Assembly: GCF_014163735.1 (NCBI RefSeq)
Contig: NZ_JACJDV010000031.1
Location: 1 to 43,872 of the forward strand
Direction of reading: 5' to 3'
Length of the DNA stretch: 43,872 nt
Source of the DNA: Shewanella sp. SR44-3
GTDB taxonomy: Bacteria > Pseudomonadota > Gammaproteobacteria > Enterobacterales > Shewanellaceae
Under the pieces are notes generated by a model. That model was not told the origin of the DNA. It did not search any database and worked only from the letters and a program-made list of their open reading frames with translations. Of this stretch, positions 15,527 through 25,755 are shown one piece after another. A program made the translations under genes and the position numbers. The first letter of the stretch is position 1; each line of letters starts with the position of its first letter.

Positions 15527-16795
15527 ATGGCTAATTTTATTGATAGACGCTTGAATGCAAAAGGTAAAAGCACGGTCAATCGGCAGCGCTTCATTGAACG
15601 ATATAAGAAACAAATCAAACAAGCGGTCAGTGATGCCGTCACTCGTCGCAGTGTCACCGACATAGACAAAGGTGAAAAGGTCAGTATTCCCACTAAAGAC
15701 ATCCGCGAACCCTTATTTCGTCAAGGCAAAGGTGGCGTACGTGAGCGTGTGCATCCTGGCAACGATAGGTTTAACCGTGGCGATAAAATTGATCGCCAAA
15801 AAGCCGGTGAAGCTGGCGGCGCGGGTCAAGGTGAGGCCAGTGACTCCGGTGAAGGCGAGGATGATTTTGTATTTCAAATCTCAAAGGATGAGTATTTAGA
15901 ACTGCTATTTGAAGATCTTGAATTACCCAACTTACAAAAAAACCGCTTAAATAAACTGGTGGAGTACCAAATTTATCGCGCGGGTTTCACCAATGATGGT
16001 GTACCTGCCAATATCAACATAGTACGCTCACTTCGATCCTCCCTTGCGCGGCGCATCGCCATGTCAGCCGGTAAGAAAAAACAGCTAAGGCTCTGCGAAG
16101 CAGAATTGGAAGTGCTTGAAAACACTCCAGGAGCCAAAGCTGAAGCAATCTTGGCGTTAAAAGAGCAAATTTGCGAACTGAAAAAACAGATTGCCAGAGT
16201 GCCCTTTATTGATACCTTCGATTTGCGCTTTAACAATTTTGCCAAGCGGGAAAAACCCTCCAGCCAAGCAGTGATGTTTTGTCTTATGGACGTCTCAGGC
16301 TCTATGGATCAAGCCACTAAAGACATGGCTAAACGCTTTTACATCTTGCTGTACTTATTTTTAACTCGTACTTATAAAAACTTAGAGGTGGTTTATATCC
16401 GCCATCACACCCAAGCTAAAGAAGTGGATGAACATGAGTTTTTCTACTCCCAAGAAACTGGCGGCACCATAGTGTCTAGTGCTTTGAAACTGATGCATGA
16501 AATACAGCAAGACAGGTACCCAGCAAATGAATGGAATATCTACGCAGCTCAAGCCTCAGACGGGGACAATTGGGCCGATGACTCACCCTATTGCCGTGAC
16601 TTACTGACCAATAAAATATTGCCATTAGTACGATATTTCAGTTACATAGAAATTACTCATCGATCGCATCAAACATTATGGAATGAATACGAAAAACTCC
16701 AACAAAGCTTCGATAACATTGCTGTACAGCACATTAAAGACGCAAGCGATATCTACCCTGTCTTTAGAGAGCTATTTAGAAAGCAAGCAGTATAG
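15527..16795 (+). CDS. yeaH: UPF0229 protein YeaH, VWA-like domain
   Basis: 422 residues from ATG 15527, preceded by GGAAGG; an in-frame GTG at 15521 would add two residues. The N-terminus [19 protein letters not shown] is the family signature. A Gly-rich acidic linker (~86-108) follows. The C-terminal von Willebrand A-like domain has the MIDAS sequence DVSGS and QASDGDNW. YeaH acts with the YeaG kinase in stress adaptation; the biochemical role is unknown. It follows prkA by 62 bp and precedes spoVR by 6 bp. Confidence 0.95.
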   Translation: MANFIDRRLNAKGKSTVNRQRFIERYKKQIKQAVSDAVTRRSVTDIDKGEKVSIPTKDIREPLFRQGKGGVRERVHPGNDRFNRGDKIDRQKAGEAGGAGQGEASDSGEGEDDFVFQISKDEYLELLFEDLELPNLQKNRLNKLVEYQIYRAGFTNDGVPANINIVRSLRSSLARRIAMSAGKKKQLRLCEAELEVLENTPGAKAEAILALKEQICELKKQIARVPFIDTFDLRFNNFAKREKPSSQAVMFCLMDVSGSMDQATKDMAKRFYILLYLFLTRTYKNLEVVYIRHHTQAKEVDEHEFFYSQETGGTIVSSALKLMHEIQQDRYPANEWNIYAAQASDGDNWADDSPYCRDLLTNKILPLVRYFSYIEITHRSHQTLWNEYEKLQQSFDNIAVQHIKDASDIYPVFRELFRKQAV

Positions 16796-16801
16796 GGGAA
16801 C

Positions 16802-18319
16802 ATGATGGCCAAACGACGCACAAAACCACTTGATGATGGACCCGAATGGACCTTTGATTTACTGCAATCTTACCTCACTGAAATTGAGCGAATTGCTGGT
16901 ATTTATAAATTATCCAGCTATCCCAATCAAATAGAAATCATCACTGCTGAGCAAATGATGGATGCCTACGCGGGCATTGGCATGCCCATAGGTTACACTC
17001 ATTGGTCATTTGGTAAAAAATTTATAGAGACCGAACAAGGCTATCGCCGCGGTCAAATGGGGCTTGCCTATGAAATTGTGATTAACTCTGATCCGTGTAT
17101 CGCTTATTTGATGGAAGAAAATACCATAACCATGCAAGCACTAGTCATAGCGCACGCCTGTTTTGGACACAATAGTTTCTTTAAAAACAATTACTTATTT
17201 GAATCATGGGCTGAGGCCAGCTCCATCATCGACTACCTAGTCTTTTCTAAAAACTATATTCGTGAATGTGAGCTTAAGCATGGCATTGAACAAGTAGAAC
17301 TGACATTAGACTCCTGTCATGCCTTGATGAATTACGGCGTCGACAGATATAAACGCCCCAGTAAAATATCGTTAAAAGAAGAGCAAAATCGTCAAAAAGA
17401 TCGAGAGACTTATCTGCAAAGCCAGGTTAATGATTTATGGCGCACGGTTCCCATCACCCAAACCGAAGCAAGCCAAAGCAATAAACCCAATTTCCCTGCC
17501 GAACCACAGGAAAACATCCTCTACTTTATTGAGAAAAAAGCGCCCCTATTAGAGCCTTGGCAGCGAGAAATCGTCAGGATAGTGCGTAAGATGGCCCAGT
17601 ATTTTTATCCACAAAAACAAACCCAAGTCATGAACGAAGGCTGGGCCACCTTCTGGCATTACACTATCCTCAACCATCTGTACGATGATGGCTTAGTCAC
17701 TGATAGGTTTATGTTGGAGTTCCTCCAAAGCCACACTAGCGTAGTGGCACAACCTAGCTACAAGAGTAAATATTATTCAGGTATCAATCCTTATGCTCTG
17801 GGGTTTAGCATGTTTGTGGACATTCGCCGTATTTGTGAGCACCCGACAGAAGAAGATAAAGTATGGTTCCCCGATATTGCCGGCAGCGACTGGCTAACCA
17901 CACTGCATTTCGCCATGAAAAACTTTAAGGACGAAAGCTTTATTAGCCAATATCTCTCTCCTAAAGTCATTCGTGATTTTAAATTCTTCAGTATTCTCGA
18001 TGATGAAAAACGCAGCCAGATGTCTATTTCCGCCATTCATGATGAGCAAGGCTACAAAGACATTCGTTTTAAATTATCTCAGCAATACAATTTGTCGAAT
18101 TTAGAGCCTAATATCCAAGTGCAAAATGTAAAAATTAATGGTGACCGTTCGCTAACCTTAAGATATATCCCAAATAACCACATTCCATTAGATGACAGCT
18201 TAGAAGAGGTACTTAAACACCTTCACAGGTTATGGGGCTTTGATGTATCCCTAGAGCAAATTGATGAGCAAGGAGAGATAACTCTGTTAGGAAAATGCGT
18301 CAAAGAAACCTTAGAATAA
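16802..18319 (+). CDS. spoVR: SpoVR/YcgB family protein
   Basis: 505 residues, aligned by eye along its length to E. coli YcgB (EWTFDLL..., EQMMDAYAGIGMP, LAYEIVINSDPCIAYLMEENT, ALVIAHACFGHNSFFKNNYLF, NEGWATFWHYTILNHLYDDG). The His/Glu-rich motifs (HACFGHN, NEGWATFWH) suggest a metal site. ATG 16802 or 16805 could start it; GGGGA precedes both. The family is linked to spore cortex formation in Bacillus and to the PrkA/YeaH operon in proteobacteria. Function is unresolved. Confidence 0.94.
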   Translation: MMAKRRTKPLDDGPEWTFDLLQSYLTEIERIAGIYKLSSYPNQIEIITAEQMMDAYAGIGMPIGYTHWSFGKKFIETEQGYRRGQMGLAYEIVINSDPCIAYLMEENTITMQALVIAHACFGHNSFFKNNYLFESWAEASSIIDYLVFSKNYIRECELKHGIEQVELTLDSCHALMNYGVDRYKRPSKISLKEEQNRQKDRETYLQSQVNDLWRTVPITQTEASQSNKPNFPAEPQENILYFIEKKAPLLEPWQREIVRIVRKMAQYFYPQKQTQVMNEGWATFWHYTILNHLYDDGLVTDRFMLEFLQSHTSVVAQPSYKSKYYSGINPYALGFSMFVDIRRICEHPTEEDKVWFPDIAGSDWLTTLHFAMKNFKDESFISQYLSPKVIRDFKFFSILDDEKRSQMSISAIHDEQGYKDIRFKLSQQYNLSNLEPNIQVQNVKINGDRSLTLRYIPNNHIPLDDSLEEVLKHLHRLWGFDVSLEQIDEQGEITLLGKCVKETLE

Positions 18320-18379
18320 ACTTTGGCTGACTTGTGCTCTCAAAAGGGTCGCTATTAATAATCTACCGTCAATACAAAT

Positions 18380-18407
18380 AAAAAATGCCCTCAAAAGGGC
18401 ATTTTTT
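18380..18407. terminator. Bidirectional terminator between spoVR and fadR
   Basis: AAAAATGCCCT-CAAA-AGGGCATTTTTT: strong stem with A and T tracts on either side, able to end both the plus-strand spoVR and minus-strand fadR transcripts. Confidence 0.9.
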
Positions 18408-18415
18408 ATGGCGAG

Positions 18416-19135
18416 TTAGCTCTTATCTTGAGCGATATCGGCGGGCATATCATCCCGTAATCTTTGCCACATTTTTCCGCTATTAATTCCATAGCCGCGC
18501 ATCACTGCTGGTACATCAAGGTAGTTTTTAGCTAAAGCGAGCTTTTCAAGTTCGACATAAAAATTTAAAGCCAAAGCTCTAGCATCGCTACTTGAGAAAT
18601 AATAACGTCCAACTCGACTATACAGACCTTTAAATCCATTTAATATTAATACATACAATGGATTACCCGATGAAAATGCAAGTTTGTGATGTAATTGATA
18701 ATCAAACTCTGCAAACGCTTCAGCGGTATTTTCAAGTTGATGAATGCCCGCTAAGACTTCGACTGCTTGCTCAGGATTATTGCGCAAGGCACCGCGGAAA
18801 TAAATAGCGCTGACATTGGTTCGCGCTGACAATAATTGGTCAACCAACACAGGAAAACCTTCAGGATTTAAATCAGCAATGGTCTCAAGAATATTAAGAC
18901 CAGAGGTTTCCCAAAAATTATTCACTTGAGTTGGTTTGCCATGCTGAATTTTAAGCCAGCCATCACGGGCAAGGCGCTGCAGTACTTCACGTAACGTGGT
19001 ACGAGTGACACCGATAAGCTCTGATAATTCTCGTTCTGCGGGTAAAATAGAACCTGGCGGGAATTTATTATCCCAAATAGAACGTACAATATACTTCTCT
19101 GCAAAACTTGCAGGTCCTTTGGCATTGATAATCAT
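18416..19135 (-). CDS. fadR: Fatty-acid regulator FadR (GntR family)
   Basis: 239 residues from ATG 19135, the same length as E. coli FadR; the reading upstream to 19201 adds 22 unconserved residues. The winged HTH includes [20 protein letters not shown]. The DNA-contact residues known from E. coli (Arg35, Arg45, Arg49, His65) are all in place. The C-terminal domain binds long-chain acyl-CoA, which releases DNA. FadR represses beta-oxidation genes and activates unsaturated fatty-acid synthesis; fadD is in this window. Divergent from nhaB. Confidence 0.95.
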   Translation of the reverse strand: MIINAKGPASFAEKYIVRSIWDNKFPPGSILPAERELSELIGVTRTTLREVLQRLARDGWLKIQHGKPTQVNNFWETSGLNILETIADLNPEGFPVLVDQLLSARTNVSAIYFRGALRNNPEQAVEVLAGIHQLENTAEAFAEFDYQLHHKLAFSSGNPLYVLILNGFKGLYSRVGRYYFSSSDARALALNFYVELEKLALAKNYLDVPAVMRGYGINSGKMWQRLRDDMPADIAQDKS

Positions 19136-19613
19136 CAGCCTAAACATCCCATTGCGATTTAATGGACTGATCATACCAGAGCCATCAAAAATGGAAACCA
19201 TTGATATTCAACTCCAGTGTGTGATCCCCTCACTCCTTCCTAAAAACACTATAGCTAGAACCAGATCAGGTCAGTTAAATGTTAATAATTCAGCATTTAG
19301 GACGCTGATCACACTTTGATGCGTTACAATGATTTTAGGTTTACGTTAAACTGTCCGCCCGCAAATGGACATGCAAGCAAAGCAAGGGCTTGATTGAAAT
19401 TGTTTCTATTTTTTTCATCCTATATTAGCTTTCAACTATGGACTGAGATATTGTAACGTCAATGTTATCAACGATAAACACTGCAGTTGAACTCACAAGT
19501 CGTGTATTCAGCTAAAAACTGAATATTTTGGGGTGGTTGTTACAGCGATTAAATTAGGGGTGTCCAACGTAGGCACCCTTCGAGTTAACTTTCAAACTAT
19601 TGGAGAGGCGTCT
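19136..19613. other. Divergent fadR-nhaB promoter region
   Basis: About 480 bp without a supported gene. It must contain both promoters, but no -35/-10 pair has convincing spacing, and no good FadR palindrome was found. Confidence 0.5.
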
Positions 19614-21200
19614 ATGCCTGCAAACAAAATTGATGCGTTATTTGTGAACTTTTTAGGGAATTCACCTAAATGGTACAAACTCGCTATTTTGTCTTTTCTT
19701 ATCATCAATCCGTTAATTTTTTTCTATATCAGCCCCTTTGTTGCTGGCTGGGTACTGGTTGTTGAGTTTATTTTCACCCTTGCTATGGCACTTAAATGTT
19801 ACCCGTTACAACCTGGCGGCTTATTAGCCATTCAAGCTGTCGTTATCGGCATGACCTCTCCCTCCCAAGTATTGCATGAAATTCAAGCTAATTTAGAAGT
19901 CTTGTTATTGCTGATCTTTATGGTGGCTGGCATCTACTTTATGAAGCAGCTATTGCTGTTCGTGTTCACTAAAATGATCACTAAAGTACGCTCTAAAACC
20001 TCTTTATCCTTGCTGTTTTGTATTGCAGCGGCCTTCCTATCAGCTTTCCTCGATGCACTTACCGTGATTGCCGTAATTATCGCAGTAGGTATTGGTTTTT
20101 ACTCTATTTATCATAAAGTTGCATCAGGGAAAGATTTCGGATCTGATCATGACCACACCTCTGAAGCTCAAGGCCAGCTTAATAGTGATGATTTAGAAGC
20201 ATTTCGTGGTTTTCTTCGTAACCTATTGATGCACGCTGGTGTCGGTACTGCGTTAGGTGGTGTATGCACCATGGTCGGTGAACCACAAAACCTTATCATC
20301 GCAGCCCAAGCACATTGGCAATTTAGTGAGTTCTTTATTCGCATGTCGCCTGTGACACTGCCAGTGCTATTTGCAGGTTTTTTAACTTGTATCGTGGTCG
20401 AGAAAATGAAGTGGTTTACCTATGGTGCCCAGCTTCCTGATAGCGTACATAAAATCTTAAGTGATTATGATGCTTACGAAGATGCTAATCGCAGCGATCG
20501 AGATAAAGTAAAGTTAGTCATTCAAGCCCTCGTGGGGATCTGGTTAGTCGCAGGCCTAGCTTTGCATTTAGCCTCTGTAGGCTTAATTGGTTTGTCCGTC
20601 ATTATTTTAACCACTGCCTTTAACGGTATTACCGATGAGCACTCACTAGGTAAAGCGTTTGAAGAAGCCTTGCCGTTCACTGCATTATTGGCCGTATTTT
20701 TCGCCGTCGTCGGCGTTATCATAGATCAAGGGTTATTTGCCCCTGTGATCCAATGGGCGTTAAGCTTTGATGGTAACTCTCAGTTGGTGGTATTTTATAT
20801 CGCTAACGGCTTGTTATCTATGGTCAGTGACAACGTCTTTGTTGGTACGGTTTACATCAATGAAGTGAAAAGTGCACTACTCAGTGGCCAAATTACTCGA
20901 GACCAATTCGACTTATTAGCTGTCGCCATCAATACAGGTACTAACTTACCTTCGGTAGCAACACCTAATGGTCAAGCAGCCTTCTTGTTCTTGCTGACAT
21001 CAGCACTTGCACCACTTATTCGTCTGTCCTATGGTCGCATGGTTATCATGGCATTGCCTTACACCATAGTATTATCAATTGTCGGTATTGTGACTATTGA
21101 ATCGGGCTTCTTAGTTGAAATGACCCAATACTTTTATGATCATAACTTGCTTATGCATCATTCAGCTAAAGAGTTAACTGAAAGTGTCATTGGACATTAA
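19614..21200 (+). CDS. nhaB: Na+/H+ antiporter NhaB
   Basis: 528 residues from ATG 19614, with GGAGAGG upstream and agreement with the E. coli N-terminus (FLGxSPxWYKLA). The 27 residues encoded upstream from 19533 are not family-like. About 12 membrane segments. Conserved blocks include [32 protein letters not shown] and [20 protein letters not shown]. It extrudes Na+ in exchange for protons at the inner membrane, important in salt and alkaline conditions. The fadR/nhaB divergent pair is also found in Enterobacteria. Confidence 0.96.
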   Translation: MPANKIDALFVNFLGNSPKWYKLAILSFLIINPLIFFYISPFVAGWVLVVEFIFTLAMALKCYPLQPGGLLAIQAVVIGMTSPSQVLHEIQANLEVLLLLIFMVAGIYFMKQLLLFVFTKMITKVRSKTSLSLLFCIAAAFLSAFLDALTVIAVIIAVGIGFYSIYHKVASGKDFGSDHDHTSEAQGQLNSDDLEAFRGFLRNLLMHAGVGTALGGVCTMVGEPQNLIIAAQAHWQFSEFFIRMSPVTLPVLFAGFLTCIVVEKMKWFTYGAQLPDSVHKILSDYDAYEDANRSDRDKVKLVIQALVGIWLVAGLALHLASVGLIGLSVIILTTAFNGITDEHSLGKAFEEALPFTALLAVFFAVVGVIIDQGLFAPVIQWALSFDGNSQLVVFYIANGLLSMVSDNVFVGTVYINEVKSALLSGQITRDQFDLLAVAINTGTNLPSVATPNGQAAFLFLLTSALAPLIRLSYGRMVIMALPYTIVLSIVGIVTIESGFLVEMTQYFYDHNLLMHHSAKELTESVIGH

Positions 21201-21230
21201 TCATTAAATACTTTACCTTTTAGCTATTCA

Positions 21231-21257
21231 ACACCCTCTTGCGAGGGTGTTTTTTTA
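21231..21257 (+). terminator. Rho-independent terminator of nhaB
   Basis: ACACCCTC-TTGC-GAGGGTGT followed by TTTTTT, 30 bp after the stop. Confidence 0.93.
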
Positions 21258-21300
21258 TTATATTTTTGTATTCCGTGATAACAAAACATAGGAGTTTATC

Positions 21301-21828
21301 TTGTCTACATTAGTGGCATTTAGCCAACATAGAAGCGCATGGTTAATATTAATGCTCAGCGCATTAGGCCTTGAAGCCATAGCACTGTATTTTCAATATG
21401 TAATGCTACTTGACCCTTGTGTAATGTGTATTTACATCCGTGTTGCGGTATTAGGGCTTTTTATTGCAGGTCTTATTGGTAGCCTTGCGCCCAAACTCTG
21501 GCTAGCAAGGTTTGTGGGGATGGCAATTTGGGGTGTTAGTGCGGCGTGGGGAGCAAAATTATCCTATGAGCTTTACCAAATGCAGGCCTATCCATCACCC
21601 TTTGCAACCTGCTCATTCTATCCAGAATTTCCAACTTGGATGCCATTAGATGCATGGATGCCATCAGTATTTATGCCTACGGGTATGTGCAGTGATATAC
21701 CTTGGACGTTATTATCGTTAAGCATGGCCCAGTGGACACTGTTGGCATTTACTGGCTACTGTATTGCATTTATAGTAATGCTGTACCCAGGGTTAATTTA
21801 TAAAAAATCAACAAACCCTTACAACTAG
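21301..21828 (+). CDS. dsbB: Disulfide bond formation protein DsbB
   Basis: 175 residues from a TTG start at 21301 with AGGAG six bases upstream. Four membrane segments. The redox pairs are visible: Cys40-Val-Met-Cys43 in the first periplasmic loop and Cys104/Cys130 in the second, matching E. coli Cys41/44 and 104/130. The YPSPFATC context is conserved. DsbB reoxidises DsbA and passes electrons to quinones. It stands alone between two terminators. Confidence 0.95.
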   Translation: MSTLVAFSQHRSAWLILMLSALGLEAIALYFQYVMLLDPCVMCIYIRVAVLGLFIAGLIGSLAPKLWLARFVGMAIWGVSAAWGAKLSYELYQMQAYPSPFATCSFYPEFPTWMPLDAWMPSVFMPTGMCSDIPWTLLSLSMAQWTLLAFTGYCIAFIVMLYPGLIYKKSTNPYN

Positions 21829-21844
21829 ACTAAGTCACACTAGA

Positions 21845-21878
21845 TTTTTGCCGCAACCAATTAGGCTCGCGGCAAAAA
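21845..21878. terminator. Bidirectional terminator between dsbB and ycgN
   Basis: TTTTTGCCGC / GCGGCAAAAA inverted repeat with a 14-nt loop between two convergent genes. Confidence 0.8.
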
Positions 21879-21953
21879 ATAAACAAGCCTTCCATCTCTT
21901 GCTAATCACAGTCAAGCATCTGATTTAAAATTAATTTTATATATTGTTGTTGG

Positions 21954-22394
21954 TTAATCTATGTCTTTTAACGGCCAAAGTACTATGTGATCTTCGATTT
22001 CACGCACTTTGGTTTCACTGATGGTTTTATCTTTAATTGAGATCCCAGCTTGGTGCATGGCCTCTTTAGAGCCCGTCAACAGAGGATGCCAGCTTGGGAG
22101 GGTGCGGCCTTGATACAACCTGCGATAGGCACAGCTGTCAGGTAACCAAGTCAAAGAGGCAATATTGTCTATGGTAATGGCTGTGCATTCAGGCACGTAT
22201 TCGAATCGCTCAGGGTAGCGCTTGCAACTGCAAGTTTCTAGATTGAGTAAGTGACAGCTCGCATTAGTGTAGTAGAGCTCTTCTGTCTCATCATCAATCA
22301 GCTTATTTAAACAGCATTTGCCGCAGCCATCACACAAAGACTCCCATTCTGCTGAAGTCATCTCTGCTAAGGTTTTCTCTGTCCAAAAAGCCAT
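21954..22394 (-). CDS. ycgN: UPF0260 cysteine-cluster protein YcgN
   Basis: 146 residues from ATG 22394 (FW.EKTLxEM start as in E. coli YcgN; a GTG at 22406 would add four residues). The cysteine-rich [16 protein letters not shown] block plus later CxC and Cys residues suggest an Fe-S or zinc cluster. Also conserved are WLPDSCAYR and [11 protein letters not shown]. Cytosolic; function unknown in the family. Confidence 0.92.
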   Translation of the reverse strand: MAFWTEKTLAEMTSAEWESLCDGCGKCCLNKLIDDETEELYYTNASCHLLNLETCSCKRYPERFEYVPECTAITIDNIASLTWLPDSCAYRRLYQGRTLPSWHPLLTGSKEAMHQAGISIKDKTISETKVREIEDHIVLWPLKDID

Positions 22395-22454
22395 ACTCAA
22401 TATCACGCCTACAATAAATAAAAAGTCGCCGCATAATACACGGATCTGGCAGTA

Positions 22455-23459
22455 TTATTTAATCCTTTCTGACAAATAAGTCGCAGCTAATAAATATCTG
22501 TCATCTTGATTGACCCGTTTTAAAGCGCGGTAATTAAAATAAACCAAATATAGGCGCCCATTAGTACCATCTGGTGCCAGTAGAGAAGCTCTCATATCAT
22601 CACGCTTAGGTAAGTCACCACCATCAAAGCGTCGAATTCCAAGTTGCTGCCATTCAGTAAAGGGCTTTTGCATTGCAAGACTGATGTCGTGTTCATTGAT
22701 GCCTTGAGTCGCCTTAATTTGCCGTCCCCAAGTCGAATCAGCTTGCCAGCCTATCCCTTGAAGCATATTGGCAGTGGTTGCCATGGCATCGTTAATGTCA
22801 TGCCAAATATCAATATAGCCATCCCCGCTACCGTCTTTAGCATAGGCAAGAAATTGGCTAGGTCGAATTTGCATGTGGCCCATAGTGCCTTGCTGACTGC
22901 TAGTCAGTTGCTCGAAACGGTAGGGGTAGCGCTCTAAGATTTTAAGGGCTGCAATAAATTCATCCACATAAAATAGCTCACCGTAGTGATTAACTTGCCC
23001 AGTTTGATTGGCTTCAAATGCCGATGACGCTAATACAGATAATGCAGGGTAATGCCCTTGGCGTTCACCAAAGTCAGAACTTAATCCCCACAGGGCGATA
23101 AGAAATCGTGGTTGCACTCCATATTTAGCCGCAATTTGATCAAAACCACGTTCATTTGCTTGGTAAAATACACGCCCTGTGCTAACTAAAATATCGGGAA
23201 CGGATGCTGGAATATATTGTTCAAGATTGGTGTAATCAACAGAATGGCTGGATTTTACAGCACGTTTAAAAGGCTTAATTTTAGGGAAATGCTGCGCTAC
23301 TGTCATCGGAGAGACATTAGCTTCTAATGCCACACGCTTAAGCCCTGATAAATATTCAGCGAAGTTCACTGCATTTTCTTGCCCTAAGGCAACTTGTGCC
23401 AAGGCAAGACTACAGTAAAGAAAATAAGCGCAAAATAATGCTACGGACTTGCAAAACAT
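22455..23459 (-). CDS. MltB-family (GH103) lytic transglycosylase-like protein lacking the catalytic Glu
   Basis: 334 residues with an N-terminal signal peptide (cleavage near residue 21, ALA-Q) and no lipobox in the usual place. The MltB fold is recognisable: RFLIALWGLSSDFGERQGHYP, GTMGHMQIRPSQFLAYAKDG, DIWHDINDAMATTANMLQGIGW. In active members the first motif reads WG(V/L)ET.(F/W)G; here Glu is Ser127 and Thr is Ser128 (codons AGT, TCT), so the general acid is missing. It may be an inactive peptidoglycan-binding homologue. The gene ends 61 bp upstream of ycgN. Confidence 0.85.
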   Translation of the reverse strand: MFCKSVALFCAYFLYCSLALAQVALGQENAVNFAEYLSGLKRVALEANVSPMTVAQHFPKIKPFKRAVKSSHSVDYTNLEQYIPASVPDILVSTGRVFYQANERGFDQIAAKYGVQPRFLIALWGLSSDFGERQGHYPALSVLASSAFEANQTGQVNHYGELFYVDEFIAALKILERYPYRFEQLTSSQQGTMGHMQIRPSQFLAYAKDGSGDGYIDIWHDINDAMATTANMLQGIGWQADSTWGRQIKATQGINEHDISLAMQKPFTEWQQLGIRRFDGGDLPKRDDMRASLLAPDGTNGRLYLVYFNYRALKRVNQDDRYLLAATYLSERIK

Positions 23460-23520
23460 AAATCATCCTGATCTCATATTTTCAATCGACGCAAATTAAA
23501 TTAACTCACAAGACTATTTA

Positions 23521-23808
23521 CTATAGTGCGTATTTATCTATCCCTAAACTTAATTTGTGTTCTTCGAGTAAATTGGCTTTAGGTGGCGGTAATTGCAAGT
23601 AGAATCCCTTATCCTTAAGCTCATTTTTTACTTTTTCAATATCTGCCATCGCCAAACTGGTGCGCTTTGATAATGGCACCAACATCACTAAATGCGGCGG
23701 ACCAAACATCTCCATCAGTGCTTCAGGGACAGAAGTGAAATCATCTCGTTTCTCAACGAATAAATAGGTATCAGCCTTTCGGCGACTTTTATAAACTGTA
23801 CAAATCAT
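23521..23808 (-). CDS. ycgL: YcgL domain protein
   Basis: 95 residues from ATG 23808 (MICTVYKSRRKADTYLFVEK, the standard start; the reading upstream to 23847 adds 13 unconserved residues). Other conserved segments are LVPLSKRTSLA and GFYLQLPPP. A small cytosolic protein of unknown function that commonly sits beside minC. It is divergent from minC across about 120 bp. Confidence 0.92.
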   Translation of the reverse strand: MICTVYKSRRKADTYLFVEKRDDFTSVPEALMEMFGPPHLVMLVPLSKRTSLAMADIEKVKNELKDKGFYLQLPPPKANLLEEHKLSLGIDKYAL

Positions 23809-23930
23809 TTTAAGATAAATTTCCCAAGGTTCAACCTTGCTACTCAAGATTGCACACTATAACATGGTCAATTAATAAAATAATTCTAATTCAGTTTTGA
23901 ACTGCACAATTTTTAGGGAAAAGTACCGAG

Positions 23931-24596
23931 ATGAGCAAACAAAGTCTCGAGTTAAAGGCCACTTCTTTTACTCTGTCAGTACTTCATATCAAAAATCATG
24001 ATCTCATTGCCTTAGCTGCAGAACTGGATCAAAAACTGTCTCAGGCACCACAATTTTTTATCGGCGCGCCCTTAGTGATAAATCTTAAAGCCGTTGAAAA
24101 ACACGACTTAGATCTTAGTGCATTAAAATCCTTGCTTATCGATAGGCAACTTATTATTGTCGGTATCACAGAAGCAAGTGCAGCATTAATCGATCAAGCA
24201 AGAGCGTTAGGTCTTGCGGTGATAAAATCGGGAAAGCAAGCAACAACAGCCCCTTTGCCGCAACGAGAAACCAAAGTCGTGAAGCAAAATGTGCGTTCTG
24301 GACAACAAATATACGCTAAAAATGCTGATTTAGTTATTTTTGGTGCTGTAGGTAATGGCGCAGAAGTCATCGCCGATGGCAGTATTCATATTTATGGCGC
24401 CCTAAGGGGAAAAGCCATGGCGGGTGCTGCTGGGGATCACAACAGTGTGATCATTGCTAATTCTCTTGAAGCAGAACTCGTATCTATTTCAGGACAATAT
24501 TGGTTAGCAGAACACTTACAACAACACAGTTTAGATAAGCGCGCTTGCATCCGTCGTGATGGTGAGTCGTTAATGGTCGAAACATTGCCTCAATAA
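23931..24596 (+). CDS. minC: Septum-site inhibitor MinC
   Basis: 221 residues. The N-terminal domain ([13 protein letters not shown]...) inhibits FtsZ. The C-terminal beta-helix ([43 protein letters not shown]) binds MinD and includes the conserved RGKAxAG. A short linker lies near residues 102-116. First gene of minCDE, 26 bp before minD. Confidence 0.97.
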   Translation: MSKQSLELKATSFTLSVLHIKNHDLIALAAELDQKLSQAPQFFIGAPLVINLKAVEKHDLDLSALKSLLIDRQLIIVGITEASAALIDQARALGLAVIKSGKQATTAPLPQRETKVVKQNVRSGQQIYAKNADLVIFGAVGNGAEVIADGSIHIYGALRGKAMAGAAGDHNSVIIANSLEAELVSISGQYWLAEHLQQHSLDKRACIRRDGESLMVETLPQ

Positions 24597-24622
24597 AGGC
24601 AACTAAAAGGATAGAGATAAAC

Positions 24623-25432
24623 ATGGCACAGATTATTGTTGTCACTTCAGGTAAAGGCGGTGTGGGTAAAACAACATCGAGTGCAGCGATTGCTACTGGT
24701 TTAGCCCTTAAAGGTCACAAAACCGTAGTTATCGATTTCGATATTGGCTTAAGAAACCTTGATTTAATCATGGGTTGTGAACGCCGAGTCGTGTATGACT
24801 TTGTCAATGTCATCAATGGTGAAGCAAACCTAAATCAAGCGTTAATTAAAGATAAGCGTTGCGATAAGCTCTTTATATTGCCTGCATCACAAACCCGCGA
24901 TAAAGATGCCTTAACCAAAGAAGGCGTGGGCCGCGTATTAGATGATTTAAGTAAAGACTTTGACTTTATCGTCTGTGATTCCCCTGCTGGGATTGAACAA
25001 GGCGCGATGATGGCGCTTTATTTCGCTGATATTGCCATTGTGACCACTAACCCTGAAGTCAGTTCAGTTCGAGACTCTGACCGTATTTTAGGCATGTTGC
25101 AAAGCCGTTCACGCCGTGCTGAAATGAGCCTTGAACCCATTAAAGAATACTTATTGTTAACCCGCTACTCTCCTGCTCGAGTAAAAACCGGTGAAATGCT
25201 TAGCGTTGAAGATGTTAATGACATTTTGGCGATTAACCTTTTAGGCGTTATTCCTGAATCACAAGCTGTGCTTAAGGCATCAAACTCAGGTGTACCTGTG
25301 ATTATCGATCAAGAAAGTGATGCAGGCCTTGCTTACAGTGATACCGTGGCACGACTACTTGGTGAAGAGGTAGCCTTCAGATTTGTTTCTGAGGAGAAGA
25401 AAGGGTTTCTTAAAAGGATATTTGGTAGCTAA
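24623..25432 (+). CDS. minD: Septum-site ATPase MinD
   Basis: 269 residues. Deviant Walker [11 protein letters not shown] (9-18) with the signature Lys11, [10 protein letters not shown], and switch [11 protein letters not shown]. The C-terminal amphipathic helix ([13 protein letters not shown]) attaches the ATP dimer to the membrane. It recruits MinC, and MinE stimulates ATP hydrolysis, giving pole-to-pole oscillation. Two bases separate it from minE. Confidence 0.98.
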   Translation: MAQIIVVTSGKGGVGKTTSSAAIATGLALKGHKTVVIDFDIGLRNLDLIMGCERRVVYDFVNVINGEANLNQALIKDKRCDKLFILPASQTRDKDALTKEGVGRVLDDLSKDFDFIVCDSPAGIEQGAMMALYFADIAIVTTNPEVSSVRDSDRILGMLQSRSRRAEMSLEPIKEYLLLTRYSPARVKTGEMLSVEDVNDILAINLLGVIPESQAVLKASNSGVPVIIDQESDAGLAYSDTVARLLGEEVAFRFVSEEKKGFLKRIFGS

Positions 25433-25434
25433 TT

Positions 25435-25695
25435 ATGTCATTACTCGATTATTTCAGAAGTACAAAAAAACCAAACACAGCAAGCTTAGCCAAGGAGCGT
25501 CTGCAAATCATTGTGGCGCATCAACGCAACGGCCGCAGTGCACCTGATTATTTGCCTAAAATGAAGCAAGAAATTATCGAAGTGATCCGTAAATATGTAC
25601 AGATATCTGAAGACCAAGTGTCCGTGCAATTAGATCAGAATGATGACAACTTGTCTGTCTTAGAGCTTAATGTCACTCTGCCAGACTCAAAATAA
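25435..25695 (+). CDS. minE: Division topological specificity factor MinE
   Basis: 86 residues. N-terminal membrane helix and anti-MinCD region ([31 protein letters not shown], abbreviated) and C-terminal topological-specificity domain with [17 protein letters not shown]. It drives MinD ATP hydrolysis so that MinC inhibition is lowest at mid-cell. Last gene of the operon, followed by a strong hairpin. Confidence 0.97.
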   Translation: MSLLDYFRSTKKPNTASLAKERLQIIVAHQRNGRSAPDYLPKMKQEIIEVIRKYVQISEDQVSVQLDQNDDNLSVLELNVTLPDSK

Positions 25696-25703
25696 TCGCT
25701 AAA

Positions 25704-25740
25704 ATACATTTAAGGCCCATTATATGGGCCTTAAATGTAT
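25704..25740. terminator. Strong bidirectional hairpin between minE and rnd
   Basis: A perfect 16-bp stem (ATACATTTAAGGCCCA and its complement) with a 5-nt loop and A/T-rich flanks, between convergent genes. Confidence 0.88.
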
Positions 25741-25755
25741 ATTTTGCTTATTATT

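Noticed and set aside
19255..19285. Possible FadR operator upstream of fadR (CAGATCAGGTCAGTT)
   Set aside because: Too many mismatches to the CTGGTCnGACC core to support.
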